Source: an uncultured Ruminococcus sp.
Lineage (GTDB): Bacteria; Bacillota; Clostridia; Oscillospirales; Acutalibacteraceae
Reading direction: 5' to 3'
NCBI GenBank assembly: GCA_902801245.1
Contig: CADCHW010000003.1
Span: 17,789 to 81,788 of the forward strand
Length of the DNA: 64,000 bases
Part shown: positions 20,001-28,183 of the stretch, piece after piece
Layout of the letters: each line of letters starts with the position of its first letter
Numbering within the stretch: position 1 is the first letter of the stretch
Position numbers and translations under genes: made by a program
The notes under the pieces: model-generated
Database searches by the model: none
What the model was told of the DNA's origin: nothing
The model's input: the letters and a program-made list of their open reading frames with translations, nothing else

Positions 20001-20525
20001 ACTGAGAAGTCTTTCGTTGTACGTGTTAATGCGTGTAGGTTCGGAGGAGAAGCTGTTGTCAACCACGGCAAGAGTAACCTCACAGCCCTCTCTTTTTCTG
20101 TTGTAAATAAGTGCGATATTGCAGTCCTCTTCGTTGAGAACCTGATATACATTCATAAGCTTTTCTATGCTGTTTTCTTCGGAATCGTTTACCCACTTGC
20201 TGATATTGAAATACCGTATACAGTTGTTAAGGTTATAGCGATTTTCCGATTTAACAGGCAGATAGAGGGAGGAAATTTGAGGTAAATAAGAGTGACAAAT
20301 TTCAACACTCATAGCACCGAGATTTCTTCTGATTTTCTCCTTTGTACCCTCGCTGTCGGGGGAGGGCATTTGGGTTAGATAAGCTTCACGCTTTTCTTCA
20401 AGTGCCTTTACCTGTTCATTGCTGAGATTGGAAGCCGCCGAAACGATTTCCGAACCCCTCTGAGCAGCATTGGACGCTATGTCAAACAATTTTTCTTTTA
20501 TGGTTTTCTTGGAAAATATTCCCAT
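17061..20525 (-). CDS. HerA/FtsK-like ATPase with Asn/Ala-rich insert
   Basis: A 1154-residue protein. Residues 1-280 are a mixed domain of unknown type, with an N-terminal helix containing SNAAQRGSEIVSAAS. Residues 287-435 are low complexity, almost only A, N, S, G and K. Residues 450-620 are another unassigned domain. A P-loop ATPase follows: Walker A AGSIGAGKSNT near residue 646, Walker B ITVLEDAHN near 874, and NTNTKIIHRL near 938 as an arginine-finger-like segment. This is the HerA/DUF87 layout, whose members are hexameric DNA or peptide translocases. A C-terminal helical domain ends the protein. It lies 29 bases after a dynamin-like GTPase gene and is surely cotranscribed with it. Role unknown; transport, membrane remodelling or phage defence are all possible. 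Confidence 0.82.
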   Translation of the reverse strand: MGIFSKKTIKEKLFDIASNAAQRGSEIVSAASNLSNEQVKALEEKREAYLTQMPSPDSEGTKEKIRRNLGAMSVEICHSYLPQISSLYLPVKSENRYNLNNCIRYFNISKWVNDSEENSIEKLMNVYQVLNEEDCNIALIYNRKREGCEVTLAVVDNSFSSEPTRINTYNERLLSAVKGNFPGTEIPKKKIGTGLPPCLKEIDNCSVAAVSNLATEKSENFISQSMEKLLDGIIPKSEETEYTIILLATPVVDQDQRKLRLCELYSQLAPYAEWSTNFTYTDTDTVNAQASVDVNVGSSIGAQAQANANASAKASAKGNAKANAGFKSGNTKASGSGLSSADEDMPKSGGQNYGSNANSGSQGFGNNFSNKKVTDKINLDVNINSQGLQQSLDNLSAKLPEANADSSANAEANAGASAGANAYAGMNFGMDFARSSSITATVGKNEGITQSFINFNVKHILDNLEAQMKRLDQSSALGMWDFAAYILSEDSITVNNVAHTYLALTQGDESYMSQSAINIWHRNYGSSRQMKNENEQAKHILKSISILQHPVFALKATSEDWAMYPSVVTATTALSGKELAYSLNFPRKSVSGFPVLECAPFGRNIISYQELKHNLRLGSIYHMHKTETGSEVLIDKDSLISHVFIAGSIGAGKSNTVSVILDRITENSDIKFLVVEPAKGEYKNIFGGRKDVAVYGTNPKLTDLLRINPFSFPGEISVSEHIDRLIEIFNVCWSMYSAIPAILKEAIIGAYEKVGWNINTSENLYSDALFPDFSDLLEQVNIIVKDNEYSSAFKGDYLDILLSRIKSLTNGMNGQIFTSNSISDYELFDNNVIVDLSRMGSSETRSFIMGLLVMKLQEYRLANKAPDKKTPEHITVLEDAHNLLRRTSSLHDSERSNLLGKSVEALTNSISELRAFGEGFIIVDQAPELLDTAIIRNTNTKIIHRLPELSDRELVGKAIGLNSSQINELSKLDLGVAAIYQNDWIEPILCQVDKFEDTRRKAYKNLLRSNEAENDFKRLKETLIYNFLQYDRSPREVGVDLQELSLTILHARVKPAIKYDFFDYFTSDRNNETDRLARLVYDFFGIEEVIRVVERSVGRDNPREWIEKLARTIRVSEKVYGKQIYDKIIACILMEQVNCDFRYENVLTYFAENK

Positions 20526-20554
20526 AATAACTCACCGCCTTAGTAATCTTTCTT

Positions 20555-22885
20555 TTATTTGAAAAGGAAGATGTCATTAACCTCATCGTTGCACTGCTTC
20601 AAAAGAATTGTCTGCTGCTGAAGTACTTCTATGTCATGTTCGATTGCGTCCAATCTTCTGGAGTAATCCTTTAGCTCGGGATTAATTCTGGAGATTTCCT
20701 TGTAGAAGCCTGTCTTGAATTGACTGCACCAGAGTTTAAGCTGTTTTTTGTGTGACTTAACAACTTTATCTGTATACGCACGAATATAATTCGTAACAGC
20801 GGCAGTGCATTCCTTTTCGAGCTTGTCGATATCAAGCTGTGAGCCGAACCATAAGAACGCAGGCTTTCTCACCTTAATCGGGTCAATATTAACATTCATC
20901 GGGAAATCAATAACATCAAAAGACTTGATGTAACCGCTGATTTTATCTCTTTCGGCAGCGGTGAGGAAACTGTTGTTCATAACCTTGATGTAGCATTCAT
21001 TGAGAATAGCCTCTTCCTTTTTCTTCCAATATTCGCAGGACTCATTGCCGAAAGCTGTAAGGAAAGATTGTGTCTTGAATTTGAGAATCTGAGTAATTCT
21101 GTCAACTGTCTTGTCGATACGGTCTTTTTTATCCCTCTTGAACTTTTCCCATTCGTTTTCGATTTCATCTTTTCTGAGGAAAGAAGAGTAGCTTGATTCA
21201 TTCACAAACTTGTTCATTTTCTGAATGTAGTCGGCTATGTAATAATCAATGGAAGTTTTAATTCTGTTGTCGATTTCATCGACAAGGTTCTGCTTCTTGG
21301 TGTCCATTGCGTTTTTGATGTCAAGCTGAACGTCATTTAGCTTCTTGTTGTTCTTTTCAATGCTCTTGTCCGTAAGCTCAATTGCATTCTTCAAATATTC
21401 ACGTGCATTAACGCACTTGTTGTACATCGAGGATTTCTCCGCAAAAGCAATGATTTCATTCTCAACGCAGGCAAGACCGCTGTTGTGATAGAGAAGATCC
21501 GACTCCGTGATTGCATTTTCTGCAATAATGTTGTAGTGGTCTTTTCTGCCCTTAGGCATAACGTTAATCTTGTAAAGCTGCATATAATCATCATCGTACA
21601 TATCAAGAAAACTGCCCGAAGCATTTTTAAAGGTTTTTCTGTAGTATGAATTAATCCATTTCTTCCTGTCGGTTTTCTTTCCTCCAAGACCGACGATAGA
21701 GGAGAGGAAGTAAATGCTGGAGGATCTCCATTTTGAAACAACGTTGCTGTCTGTTTTTCGGCTTTTCTTCTCCAAGGAATCCATATCGGACATATCAGAC
21801 TTGTTTACAATAATCATAGTGTTGGTGAGGTCAAGAGAGTGGTCGAGTTTCTTAATTTCCTTAATGAGGTCGTAATTGTCGGTGGAATCCATAGTTTCGG
21901 CTGTGGTTACAAAAATAGGAAGACCGTTGGTCTGCTTTCCGAGAGCTTCCTTAAGCTTTGCGAAATGATCTCTGTTGGTTGCGGAGTTTGAGCCGGGAGT
22001 GTCGTAAATCATAAAGTCAAAGCTTGCGGATTTGAGATAGCTGTGTGCAAAAGGTACTTCTATCTCTATAAGGTCGGAAATGTTCGTATCGGGTGAATTG
22101 TTGATTACCTCTAAAGCATAGTGCATTCTGTGAGATAAATTGATGTCGGGTTCAACCTTTTCGATTTTCCTTTGACTGTCGATAATTCCCTCAACAAACG
22201 GATTGAAATTGCCTAAAATAACCTCCGAGGAATTTTCGGTAAACTTAAGCTCGACAGGCTTGTTTTCGTAAAGGAACTTGATTTTTCCGAAAAAATCGTT
22301 TTTGGTGATACGGTAATTCCTTGCGGTGGTGGGGTCGGAATCACTGGGAAGAACTTCCTTTCCGATTAAGCTGTTGATAAAAGCGGACTTGCCGGAGCTG
22401 TAAAGACCCATAACGCAAATGGGAACGGTCGGCTTTACCGCATCTAAATATCTGTTTAGTTCATTGACAATTTCGGGAGTATCGCCGTACTTGTTAAGGA
22501 AGCCGTTTAAACGTCGGAAGTATTCCTCTATTTTATCCTTGGCTTCAAGCGGTGAGATAATGCTTTTGCTGCCCTTGATACATTTAATGTCATAGTCGAA
22601 AAAGTAACGTCCGGCTACATAGCTCAAAGTATCGAAATCATCCTGTGTACCCTCAAAAATAATATCTACTCCGATATTGCCAACGTTATAATTATTGTTG
22701 ATTGTTTCAACAATATTATACGAATTGTTCTGAATGGTAACGTCCTTTGAAGAACACTGTTCCTGAAGAAGAGGGGAGTTGATGTCAACCTCTTCCCAAC
22801 TGCCGTCACCCGTGTAATCCCAATATCGGTAGAATATTTCCCTTTTGTATGGATTGTAAGTGATTTTTATTTTGTTTCGTTCCAT
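20555..22885 (-). CDS. Dynamin-like GTPase
   Basis: A 776-residue protein. Residues 1-110 form a beta-rich N-terminal domain of unknown type. The G domain has G1 GLYSSGKSAF near residue 160, a G2-like DPTTARNY near 184, G3 YDTPGSNS near 294 and G4 VNKSD near 360. Long charged helices follow (about 500-770), as in the bundle/stalk of bacterial dynamin-like proteins. No clear membrane segment is seen, so membrane contact, if any, would be peripheral. Dynamins hydrolyse GTP while assembling on membranes. It is the first gene of a two-gene operon with a HerA-like ATPase and has a consensus promoter. Classification is good; biological role is not known. Confidence 0.84.
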   Translation of the reverse strand: MERNKIKITYNPYKREIFYRYWDYTGDGSWEEVDINSPLLQEQCSSKDVTIQNNSYNIVETINNNYNVGNIGVDIIFEGTQDDFDTLSYVAGRYFFDYDIKCIKGSKSIISPLEAKDKIEEYFRRLNGFLNKYGDTPEIVNELNRYLDAVKPTVPICVMGLYSSGKSAFINSLIGKEVLPSDSDPTTARNYRITKNDFFGKIKFLYENKPVELKFTENSSEVILGNFNPFVEGIIDSQRKIEKVEPDINLSHRMHYALEVINNSPDTNISDLIEIEVPFAHSYLKSASFDFMIYDTPGSNSATNRDHFAKLKEALGKQTNGLPIFVTTAETMDSTDNYDLIKEIKKLDHSLDLTNTMIIVNKSDMSDMDSLEKKSRKTDSNVVSKWRSSSIYFLSSIVGLGGKKTDRKKWINSYYRKTFKNASGSFLDMYDDDYMQLYKINVMPKGRKDHYNIIAENAITESDLLYHNSGLACVENEIIAFAEKSSMYNKCVNAREYLKNAIELTDKSIEKNNKKLNDVQLDIKNAMDTKKQNLVDEIDNRIKTSIDYYIADYIQKMNKFVNESSYSSFLRKDEIENEWEKFKRDKKDRIDKTVDRITQILKFKTQSFLTAFGNESCEYWKKKEEAILNECYIKVMNNSFLTAAERDKISGYIKSFDVIDFPMNVNIDPIKVRKPAFLWFGSQLDIDKLEKECTAAVTNYIRAYTDKVVKSHKKQLKLWCSQFKTGFYKEISRINPELKDYSRRLDAIEHDIEVLQQQTILLKQCNDEVNDIFLFK

Positions 22886-22905
22886 ATGGTATCCTCCGTT
22901 TTGAT

Positions 22906-23047
22906 GTCGGCAATGCCGACGGAAAACACGTGAAAACAGTTTGTGATAAACTCATCTTACGCACCCGATCGAAAATTAGTTTCAATAATAAAGTATCGGT
23001 AAAGTACGGAAAGTTAAAATCTCAAAAAGCCGCTTCACGTATTTCAT
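22906..23047 (+). repeat. RepB copy 1
   Basis: The element starts with the hairpin GTCGGCAATGCCGAC (22906-22920) and then GGAAAACACGTGAAAACAGT. An internal ACCCGAT / ATCGGT pair follows, and it ends in GCCGCTTCACGTATTTC, an inverted match to the left end. It lies between the dynamin gene and its promoter, so it is transcribed in the 5' leader. The rest of the 22886-23288 gap is AT-rich and otherwise empty apart from the promoter and the terminator listed separately. Confidence 0.75.
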
Positions 23048-23090
23048 ATTATTTTTACAATTTCAGCCAATAATTTTAAATACACTATAA

Positions 23091-23119
23091 ATTATACAGC
23101 AATATATTTCAAAAGTCAA
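23091..23119 (-). promoter_or_regulatory. Sigma-A promoter of the dynamin/HerA operon
   Basis: On the minus strand TTGACT (23114-23119), a 17-base spacer and TATAAT (23091-23096). The leader is about 200 bases and contains RepB copy 1. Confidence 0.83.
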
Positions 23120-23239
23120 TAAATTTATTGTAATATTTAATTTTGTTTTATTATAAATAACGTTTTTTTGTGTGTAATTAGTAATTATTGTGAACTACCA
23201 ACTATAGACTAAAATCACACACTTAATTAAAAAACAAGA

Positions 23240-23264
23240 CTGCCCGACAATGATATTCGGACAG
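23240..23264 (-). terminator. Terminator after the ABC-module histidine kinase
   Basis: CTGCCCGA and TCGGACAG (one G-U pair) form a stem. On the minus strand it is followed by a T-rich run (23229-23234), 25 bases after the kinase stop. Confidence 0.68.
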
Positions 23265-23288
23265 CCCTATTTTGGGTAGTAAAATGTA

Positions 23289-24155
23289 CTATATCTTTAC
23301 AGTAATAATCAGTTTTTTTCCGTGTTGTTCGGCATAGATATCTCCGCCCATTTGTTCAACAAGAGTTCTCGCAATGGATAACCCCAGACCCGTAGAGTTC
23401 CTTGCCGTTTCGACAGTATAAAAACGGTCAAAAAGATGTTCCACCTGAACGGCGGTAAGCTTCCTGGCGGTGTTTGAAAATTTAATAATACCCGAATCGG
23501 ATAAAATAATTTCCAAATCCCCGTCACTGTATTTTATTGCATTGTTTATAAGATTTGAAAAAACTCTCGAAAGAGATGCACGGTTAATTTTCCTCACAAT
23601 TTTCTTTTCGGTAAGTTCGATTTTGGGAGTAATGCCCTTTTCCGTAAGAGCTGCATAGTACCCCATAATGCTGTCTTCAAGAACCTGATTGACAAGAATA
23701 TCTTCCGTTTCCGCCATACTGTCGGTCGAAAGAATGACGGAGTATTTAAACAGCTCCTCCGTAAGCTGCTTCATCAGTTCCGCACGGTCTGCAATGATAT
23801 CAAGGTATTTTTCAATCTTTTGGGGCTTCTCTTCACGCTTCATAACATCAAGGTAACCGCATATTGCCGTAAGCGGAGTTCGCAGGTCGTGAGAAATATT
23901 TGTAATGGCTGTTTTAAGCTCGGTGTCGCCTTGGGTGTAACGCTGGTGTTCTCTTCGGAGAATTTTCAGCTGAGTGTTTATGTCGGCGGCAAGTCTTCTC
24001 ATATCCTTATCGTTACTTGAAATACAGATTAAAGTATTTGTATCGGTTTGCAGCTTATCGGCAAAGGCGACAGCTATCTCCTTTGCCGATTTCTTTAAAA
24101 GATATATTTTAACGCATAACGCAATAATTATAATACACATCAGACTGTAAACCAT
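23289..24155 (-). CDS. Sensor histidine kinase of the ABC module
   Basis: A 288-residue kinase with a single N-terminal membrane segment (residues 2-20) and no extracytoplasmic sensor. It has an H-box (NISHDLRTPLTAICGYL), an N-box (INNAIKYSDGD) and a G-box (NSTGLGLSIART). This short form resembles the intramembrane-sensing kinases of antimicrobial-peptide ABC systems, which sense through the transporter. AAGGAGT precedes the ATG. Its probable partner regulator lies 6 kb upstream at 30369, with six ABC genes between. RepB copy 2 separates it from the last permease. Confidence 0.88.
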   Translation of the reverse strand: MVYSLMCIIIIALCVKIYLLKKSAKEIAVAFADKLQTDTNTLICISSNDKDMRRLAADINTQLKILRREHQRYTQGDTELKTAITNISHDLRTPLTAICGYLDVMKREEKPQKIEKYLDIIADRAELMKQLTEELFKYSVILSTDSMAETEDILVNQVLEDSIMGYYAALTEKGITPKIELTEKKIVRKINRASLSRVFSNLINNAIKYSDGDLEIILSDSGIIKFSNTARKLTAVQVEHLFDRFYTVETARNSTGLGLSIARTLVEQMGGDIYAEQHGKKLIITVKI

Positions 24156-24175
24156 TTACCAATACTCCTTTTTCT

Positions 24176-24316
24176 AACACGTGAAGCAGCTTCTTTTAAA
24201 ATATTAGCTTTGTGAACCCGACCTATAATTTATTATAAAGATTAATTTTCGCTCGGGTACGTGAAGTAACAAATATAAAAGACTATCTTCACGTATCTCC
24301 TGCGGACGTTATCCGC
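24176..24316 (+). repeat. RepB copy 2, abutting a permease stop codon
   Basis: It starts AACACGTGAAGCAGC, contains an ACCCGA / TCGGGT internal pair, and ends ACTATCTTCACGTATCTCCT plus the hairpin GCGGACGTTATCCGC (24302-24316). The hairpin ends exactly at the last base of the neighbouring permease gene's stop codon (24317-24319). It fills the gap between the permease array and the kinase. Confidence 0.78.
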
Positions 24317-25180
24317 TTATTTGAGGTCTTTTTTGTTGTAAAGCAGTATTCCCAACCCTGTCGTAACAGCCGTAACACTAACATCATAAATAACATACTT
24401 CGGAGCTTTGTTTTCGTCTATCCTACCCGTTATCGCCTGAGCCTGAGCCGACGGCAGAAAATCATCAAGGAATAAATACATCTTAAGCTTAAATCCTTTG
24501 AGAGGTTTTCTTTGCCCAAATCCGTAATAATTACTTTGATATTGCACAACAGATTCATTTTCTTCCATAGCTGCCGCTGCCTGTGGGTCGTAAGATTCAA
24601 GAGCACCGTGTACTACCATTCCGACTGCGAATATTACAACGGCTGTCGTCATAGCGGCGGCTGTAGCACCGGATCTTGAACATATTATCATTGCCATAAA
24701 TAGAAATACTGCCGTATATACGATTATTATGTAAAGTCCTATTACTTGACTTTGATTTACTAAATTAAATATTAAATCAAATAAAAAAGTATTTCCGCCG
24801 CTTTCATCTGAAAATATTATAGGAATAAGAATGTTTGGAATCAAGAAAAATATTATCTGCATAATGAATCCTGCAATAACGCTTATAATAAAATTTGAAA
24901 CATAAATAGCAGTTCTTGAATTGCCTGCAACGATTTTGTTTCTGATAGTTCCGTCACTGTACTCGCTGCCTATGAACAAACCTATAAAAATTGAAAGCAG
25001 TATTCCGAAAATGATAAAGTTTGTTTTCATAAGTCCTTGCATATAGAAAATATTTAGGTTTTTGTTCATATAGCCTATAACCACTTCGGCTGTTAAGCAT
25101 TCCACACAGAAAATCAGCATACCGTGAAACACCTGACTTTTTAAAAGTCTTGCAAAATCCGCAGCTAATAAATCGCTCAT
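24317..25180 (-). CDS. ABC-2 type permease, paralog 5 of 5
   Basis: A 287-residue membrane protein starting MSDLLAADFARLLKSQVFHG, with about six hydrophobic segments. The start at 25180 is preferred because GAGGTG precedes it; an upstream in-frame GTG is part of that ribosome-binding site. Shared motifs of the array are FIGLFIGSEYSDGTIRNKIV after the second segment, a FLDDFLPSAQAQ loop near the C-terminus, and an ending of NKKDLK. It is closest to paralog 4. It probably pairs with the ATPase at 29166 to export or detoxify a membrane-active peptide. Confidence 0.85.
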   Translation of the reverse strand: MSDLLAADFARLLKSQVFHGMLIFCVECLTAEVVIGYMNKNLNIFYMQGLMKTNFIIFGILLSIFIGLFIGSEYSDGTIRNKIVAGNSRTAIYVSNFIISVIAGFIMQIIFFLIPNILIPIIFSDESGGNTFLFDLIFNLVNQSQVIGLYIIIVYTAVFLFMAMIICSRSGATAAAMTTAVVIFAVGMVVHGALESYDPQAAAAMEENESVVQYQSNYYGFGQRKPLKGFKLKMYLFLDDFLPSAQAQAITGRIDENKAPKYVIYDVSVTAVTTGLGILLYNKKDLK

Positions 25181-25190
25181 TTGCCGCACC

Positions 25191-26087
25191 TCACTTCAAG
25201 TCTTTTTTGTTAAACAGATTAATTCCCGCAATCGTTGCAAGAGCCGCAATTCCCGAGTCGTAGATTAAATATTTTGCGGAGTTTTTAGGGACGGATTTTT
25301 TTGTAAGATTCTGTGCCTGAGAGGACGGAAGAAATTCGTCAAGGAATAAGTATACAGTAAGCCTAGTACCTGTTATCTTTTTCTTAACGCTGCCAAATTC
25401 ATATCCTTCGGGATTGGCATATACAATTTGACCAAGTTCATTTTCTTCTTCGGGGGCGTATGCCGAAACGGCATAGCTCACAGTCATACCTGCGGCGAAT
25501 ATTACTATAGCCGCTGCCATAACCGCCGCCACGGAGATTGACCTTGAACAGATAAGCATTGTTATAAGCACAAATATTGCTGTATATACAAGTATTATGT
25601 AAAATCCAATAACCTGTTTTTCGGCAATAACAAGAATTCGCTGCTTCATAATCATCTTTGAGTTGGCAACCAAAAAGTCATTTGTTTCGGAGGTAATAGC
25701 GATAGGGGCATATGTTCCGAAAATTGCTGCCGACATTATGCTTAACACAACAAAATTCAATGCCTGTATGATAGTTCCGCCTATAAGCGTGACAATAAAA
25801 TTCGATACATATATAGATGTTCTTGAGTTGCCCGAAATAAGCTTGTTTCGCATAGTTCCGTCACTGTATTCACTGCCGATATATAATCCTATGAATATCG
25901 ATAGAAGTATTCCGAACACAATAAAATTTGTATTTAATAATGAATCCATATAGCCTTTATCGAGGTTGCCCTCAAAATACCCGAAAACTACTTCAAATAT
26001 CAAACACTCCACGCAGAAAATCAATATTCCACGGTAAATTTGACTTTTCATCAGCCTTACAAAATCCGCAGCCAACAGGTCACTCAT
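25191..26087 (-). CDS. ABC-2 type permease, paralog 4 of 5
   Basis: A 298-residue membrane protein, MSDLLAADFVRLMKSQIYRG at the start and NKKDLK at the end. It shares the GSEYSDGTMRNKLISGNSR loop and the FLDEFLPSSQAQ segment with paralog 5, so the two are a recent tandem duplication. GAGGTG precedes the ATG at 26087. Spacing to its neighbours is about 10 bases on each side, consistent with one operon. It differs from paralog 5 by an extra polar stretch between the middle membrane segments. Confidence 0.85.
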   Translation of the reverse strand: MSDLLAADFVRLMKSQIYRGILIFCVECLIFEVVFGYFEGNLDKGYMDSLLNTNFIVFGILLSIFIGLYIGSEYSDGTMRNKLISGNSRTSIYVSNFIVTLIGGTIIQALNFVVLSIMSAAIFGTYAPIAITSETNDFLVANSKMIMKQRILVIAEKQVIGFYIILVYTAIFVLITMLICSRSISVAAVMAAAIVIFAAGMTVSYAVSAYAPEEENELGQIVYANPEGYEFGSVKKKITGTRLTVYLFLDEFLPSSQAQNLTKKSVPKNSAKYLIYDSGIAALATIAGINLFNKKDLK

Positions 26088-26097
26088 ACGTATCACC

Positions 26098-27078
26098 TCA
26101 TTTCAGTTCCTTGTGTTTAAATAAAGTTATTCCTACAGCGTTTACAATTGCAATTATTCCAATGTCGTAAATAATATACAAACCTGTTCTTACGGGAATA
26201 TCAAAGCTTTCCTGTAAATAATAAGCCTGACGTATAGGAAGTATATCATCAAGAGTATTGTAAATGATACGTGTTGTTCCGTGTAAGTTTTTTCCTCTGA
26301 GAGCTTCTCTTTCCGTTATTGATGCGGTGCTGTAATCGTCGTAATACATATCGGAGTTTTTATAAAGAATATTTTGTATATGAAAATTTGCAATAATCAA
26401 TATTACAACGGTAAGCAATGTCGCAATTACCCCACGATAGTTTGACGATGCCGTCATTGTCATAAATAAAAACAAAGAACAATATACCGCTATAATCGCA
26501 AACCCTGTAAGCTGCATAATTAAATTATCCTTAAAAGAATTTTCAAAGAGATAAACACCGCAGTCGGCAGCCTTATATTTTAGGTATACTATAAATTCGG
26601 GAAGAATTATCATAATTATATAAACAAGCTGCATAATTATTCCGGCAGATACGCATACTATAAGATTTGCAGCGTATATCATAGGTCGTGAATAGCCTAA
26701 AATAATCTTGTTTCGGATAGTGTTGTTTCCAAATTCTCTTCCTATTAAAAGACTTATAATAAGAGCAGTAATAACCACATAGGGGATAAAGCTTGAAGTT
26801 AAGTATATGTCAGCGGCTAGACGAACATTATAAAAAAAATCCAGAAAATCGTAATCGTAATTCAAAAACCGATTAATACTCTCCGAAGTGAAAGGCATAG
26901 GACACGGCGGATTATAAAACATTTCCCAAGGATCATTTTTAAAAGATTCCACCTCGCCGAAATAAAAAAATTCGGGAATAGTCAGATACAATGCCCAACC
27001 TGCAAAGAATATAAGCGACAAGTAAAACAGCTTGCTTTTAAAAAGTCTTGAAAATTGAGCAGATAATAAGTTTGTCAT
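26098..27078 (-). CDS. ABC-2 type permease, paralog 3 of 5
   Basis: A 326-residue membrane protein opening MTNLLSAQFSRLFKSKLFYL, with the shared GREFGNNTIRNKIILGYSRP loop and LDDILPIRQAYYL near the C-terminus. The extracytoplasmic part between membrane segments 1 and 2 is longer than in paralogs 4 and 5 (about 70 residues, aromatic-rich), which could be a ligand-binding loop. TGAGGTGA precedes the ATG. It groups with paralogs 1 and 2 by its MxNLLSAQFSxLF start. Confidence 0.85.
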   Translation of the reverse strand: MTNLLSAQFSRLFKSKLFYLSLIFFAGWALYLTIPEFFYFGEVESFKNDPWEMFYNPPCPMPFTSESINRFLNYDYDFLDFFYNVRLAADIYLTSSFIPYVVITALIISLLIGREFGNNTIRNKIILGYSRPMIYAANLIVCVSAGIIMQLVYIIMIILPEFIVYLKYKAADCGVYLFENSFKDNLIMQLTGFAIIAVYCSLFLFMTMTASSNYRGVIATLLTVVILIIANFHIQNILYKNSDMYYDDYSTASITEREALRGKNLHGTTRIIYNTLDDILPIRQAYYLQESFDIPVRTGLYIIYDIGIIAIVNAVGITLFKHKELK

Positions 27079-27171
27079 TTGTAAGTCACCTCATTAAATT
27101 CTTTGCAGTCAGCAATAATATTAGCTGTTGGGCTTATTGTCAAACTTCCGTTCATAATAATTAATTACGCA

Positions 27172-28173
27172 TTAATTTATTTCTTTGCGGTTAAATAAAG
27201 CTATGCCCAAAGTTGTTGTAACGGCGGTAATGCCCAAATCATACGCAATGTACAGAAATGTTCGTGGGGGAATTTTATCGCTGCTTGATAAAATGAATGT
27301 TTGACATATAGGAAGAACATCGTCCAGCAGATGATAAAACTCACGCTTAAATCCACTCAATGTTTCCACTCTTGCTATTTCCAAATCATCTATACTTCTC
27401 CACAGAGGATCATACATCGGATAAAATAATTCGTACATATCCGCTTCATATAATGTTTGCTCTACGCCCAAGCAAACTATAGCTAATGTGATAACCACAA
27501 GCAGAGATATCATAGCCGCATAGGTTCGTGAGGGTGTTATCATTGTAATCATCATGAATATTGAGGAGTACAGAATTATAATTACAAGTCCGAAAAGCTG
27601 AAAAACAAAATTTTCCTTAAACGTGAACCCGAAAAGATAAACGCTGCATCCGGCAGACTTATATTTAAAGTATAAAATAAGCATAGGAATATATGTAACC
27701 AGTATATAAAATACTTGAATAATAACTCCGCCGGTAACGCATACGATAAGATTTGAAATATATATCGAAGTTCTTGAATGTCCGACAATTATTTTGTTGC
27801 GGATTGTGTTATTTCCGAACTCGCTTCCTATGAGTAAACTTACCATAAGTGCAATTATAATCAAATAGAAAGTAAAGTTTGATTTAAAATAATAATCCGC
27901 ATATAAACGAACATTGTAAATACTGTCGAAAAAATCGTAATCAAAAAGATCTTGGAGCAATTCGGTGTAACGTATCGTAAACTCGCTGGGATATGAAACA
28001 TAGCCGTGAGTTAAATATCCTGTTGGGTCAATATGAAATTCTACGCTCCTGTCAAAATCAAAAAATTCCGGAACAACATTGTACAATGCTATTCCCAACA
28101 TAAGTATAAGCGAAATATAGAATATCTTGCTTCTGAATAATCTTGAAAACTGAGCCGATAATAAATTAGTCAT
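27172..28173 (-). CDS. ABC-2 type permease, paralog 2 of 5
   Basis: A 333-residue membrane protein, start MTNLLSAQFSRLFRSKIFYI and end NRKEIN. It has the loop GSEFGNNTIRNKIIVGHSRT and the segment LLDDVLPICQTFIL. A long extracytoplasmic insert follows the first membrane segment. The gap to paralog 3 (93 bases) is the largest inside the permease array and has no visible promoter or terminator. It is closely related to paralogs 1 and 3. Confidence 0.85.
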   Translation of the reverse strand: MTNLLSAQFSRLFRSKIFYISLILMLGIALYNVVPEFFDFDRSVEFHIDPTGYLTHGYVSYPSEFTIRYTELLQDLFDYDFFDSIYNVRLYADYYFKSNFTFYLIIIALMVSLLIGSEFGNNTIRNKIIVGHSRTSIYISNLIVCVTGGVIIQVFYILVTYIPMLILYFKYKSAGCSVYLFGFTFKENFVFQLFGLVIIILYSSIFMMITMITPSRTYAAMISLLVVITLAIVCLGVEQTLYEADMYELFYPMYDPLWRSIDDLEIARVETLSGFKREFYHLLDDVLPICQTFILSSSDKIPPRTFLYIAYDLGITAVTTTLGIALFNRKEIN

Positions 28174-28183
28174 TACGCATACC

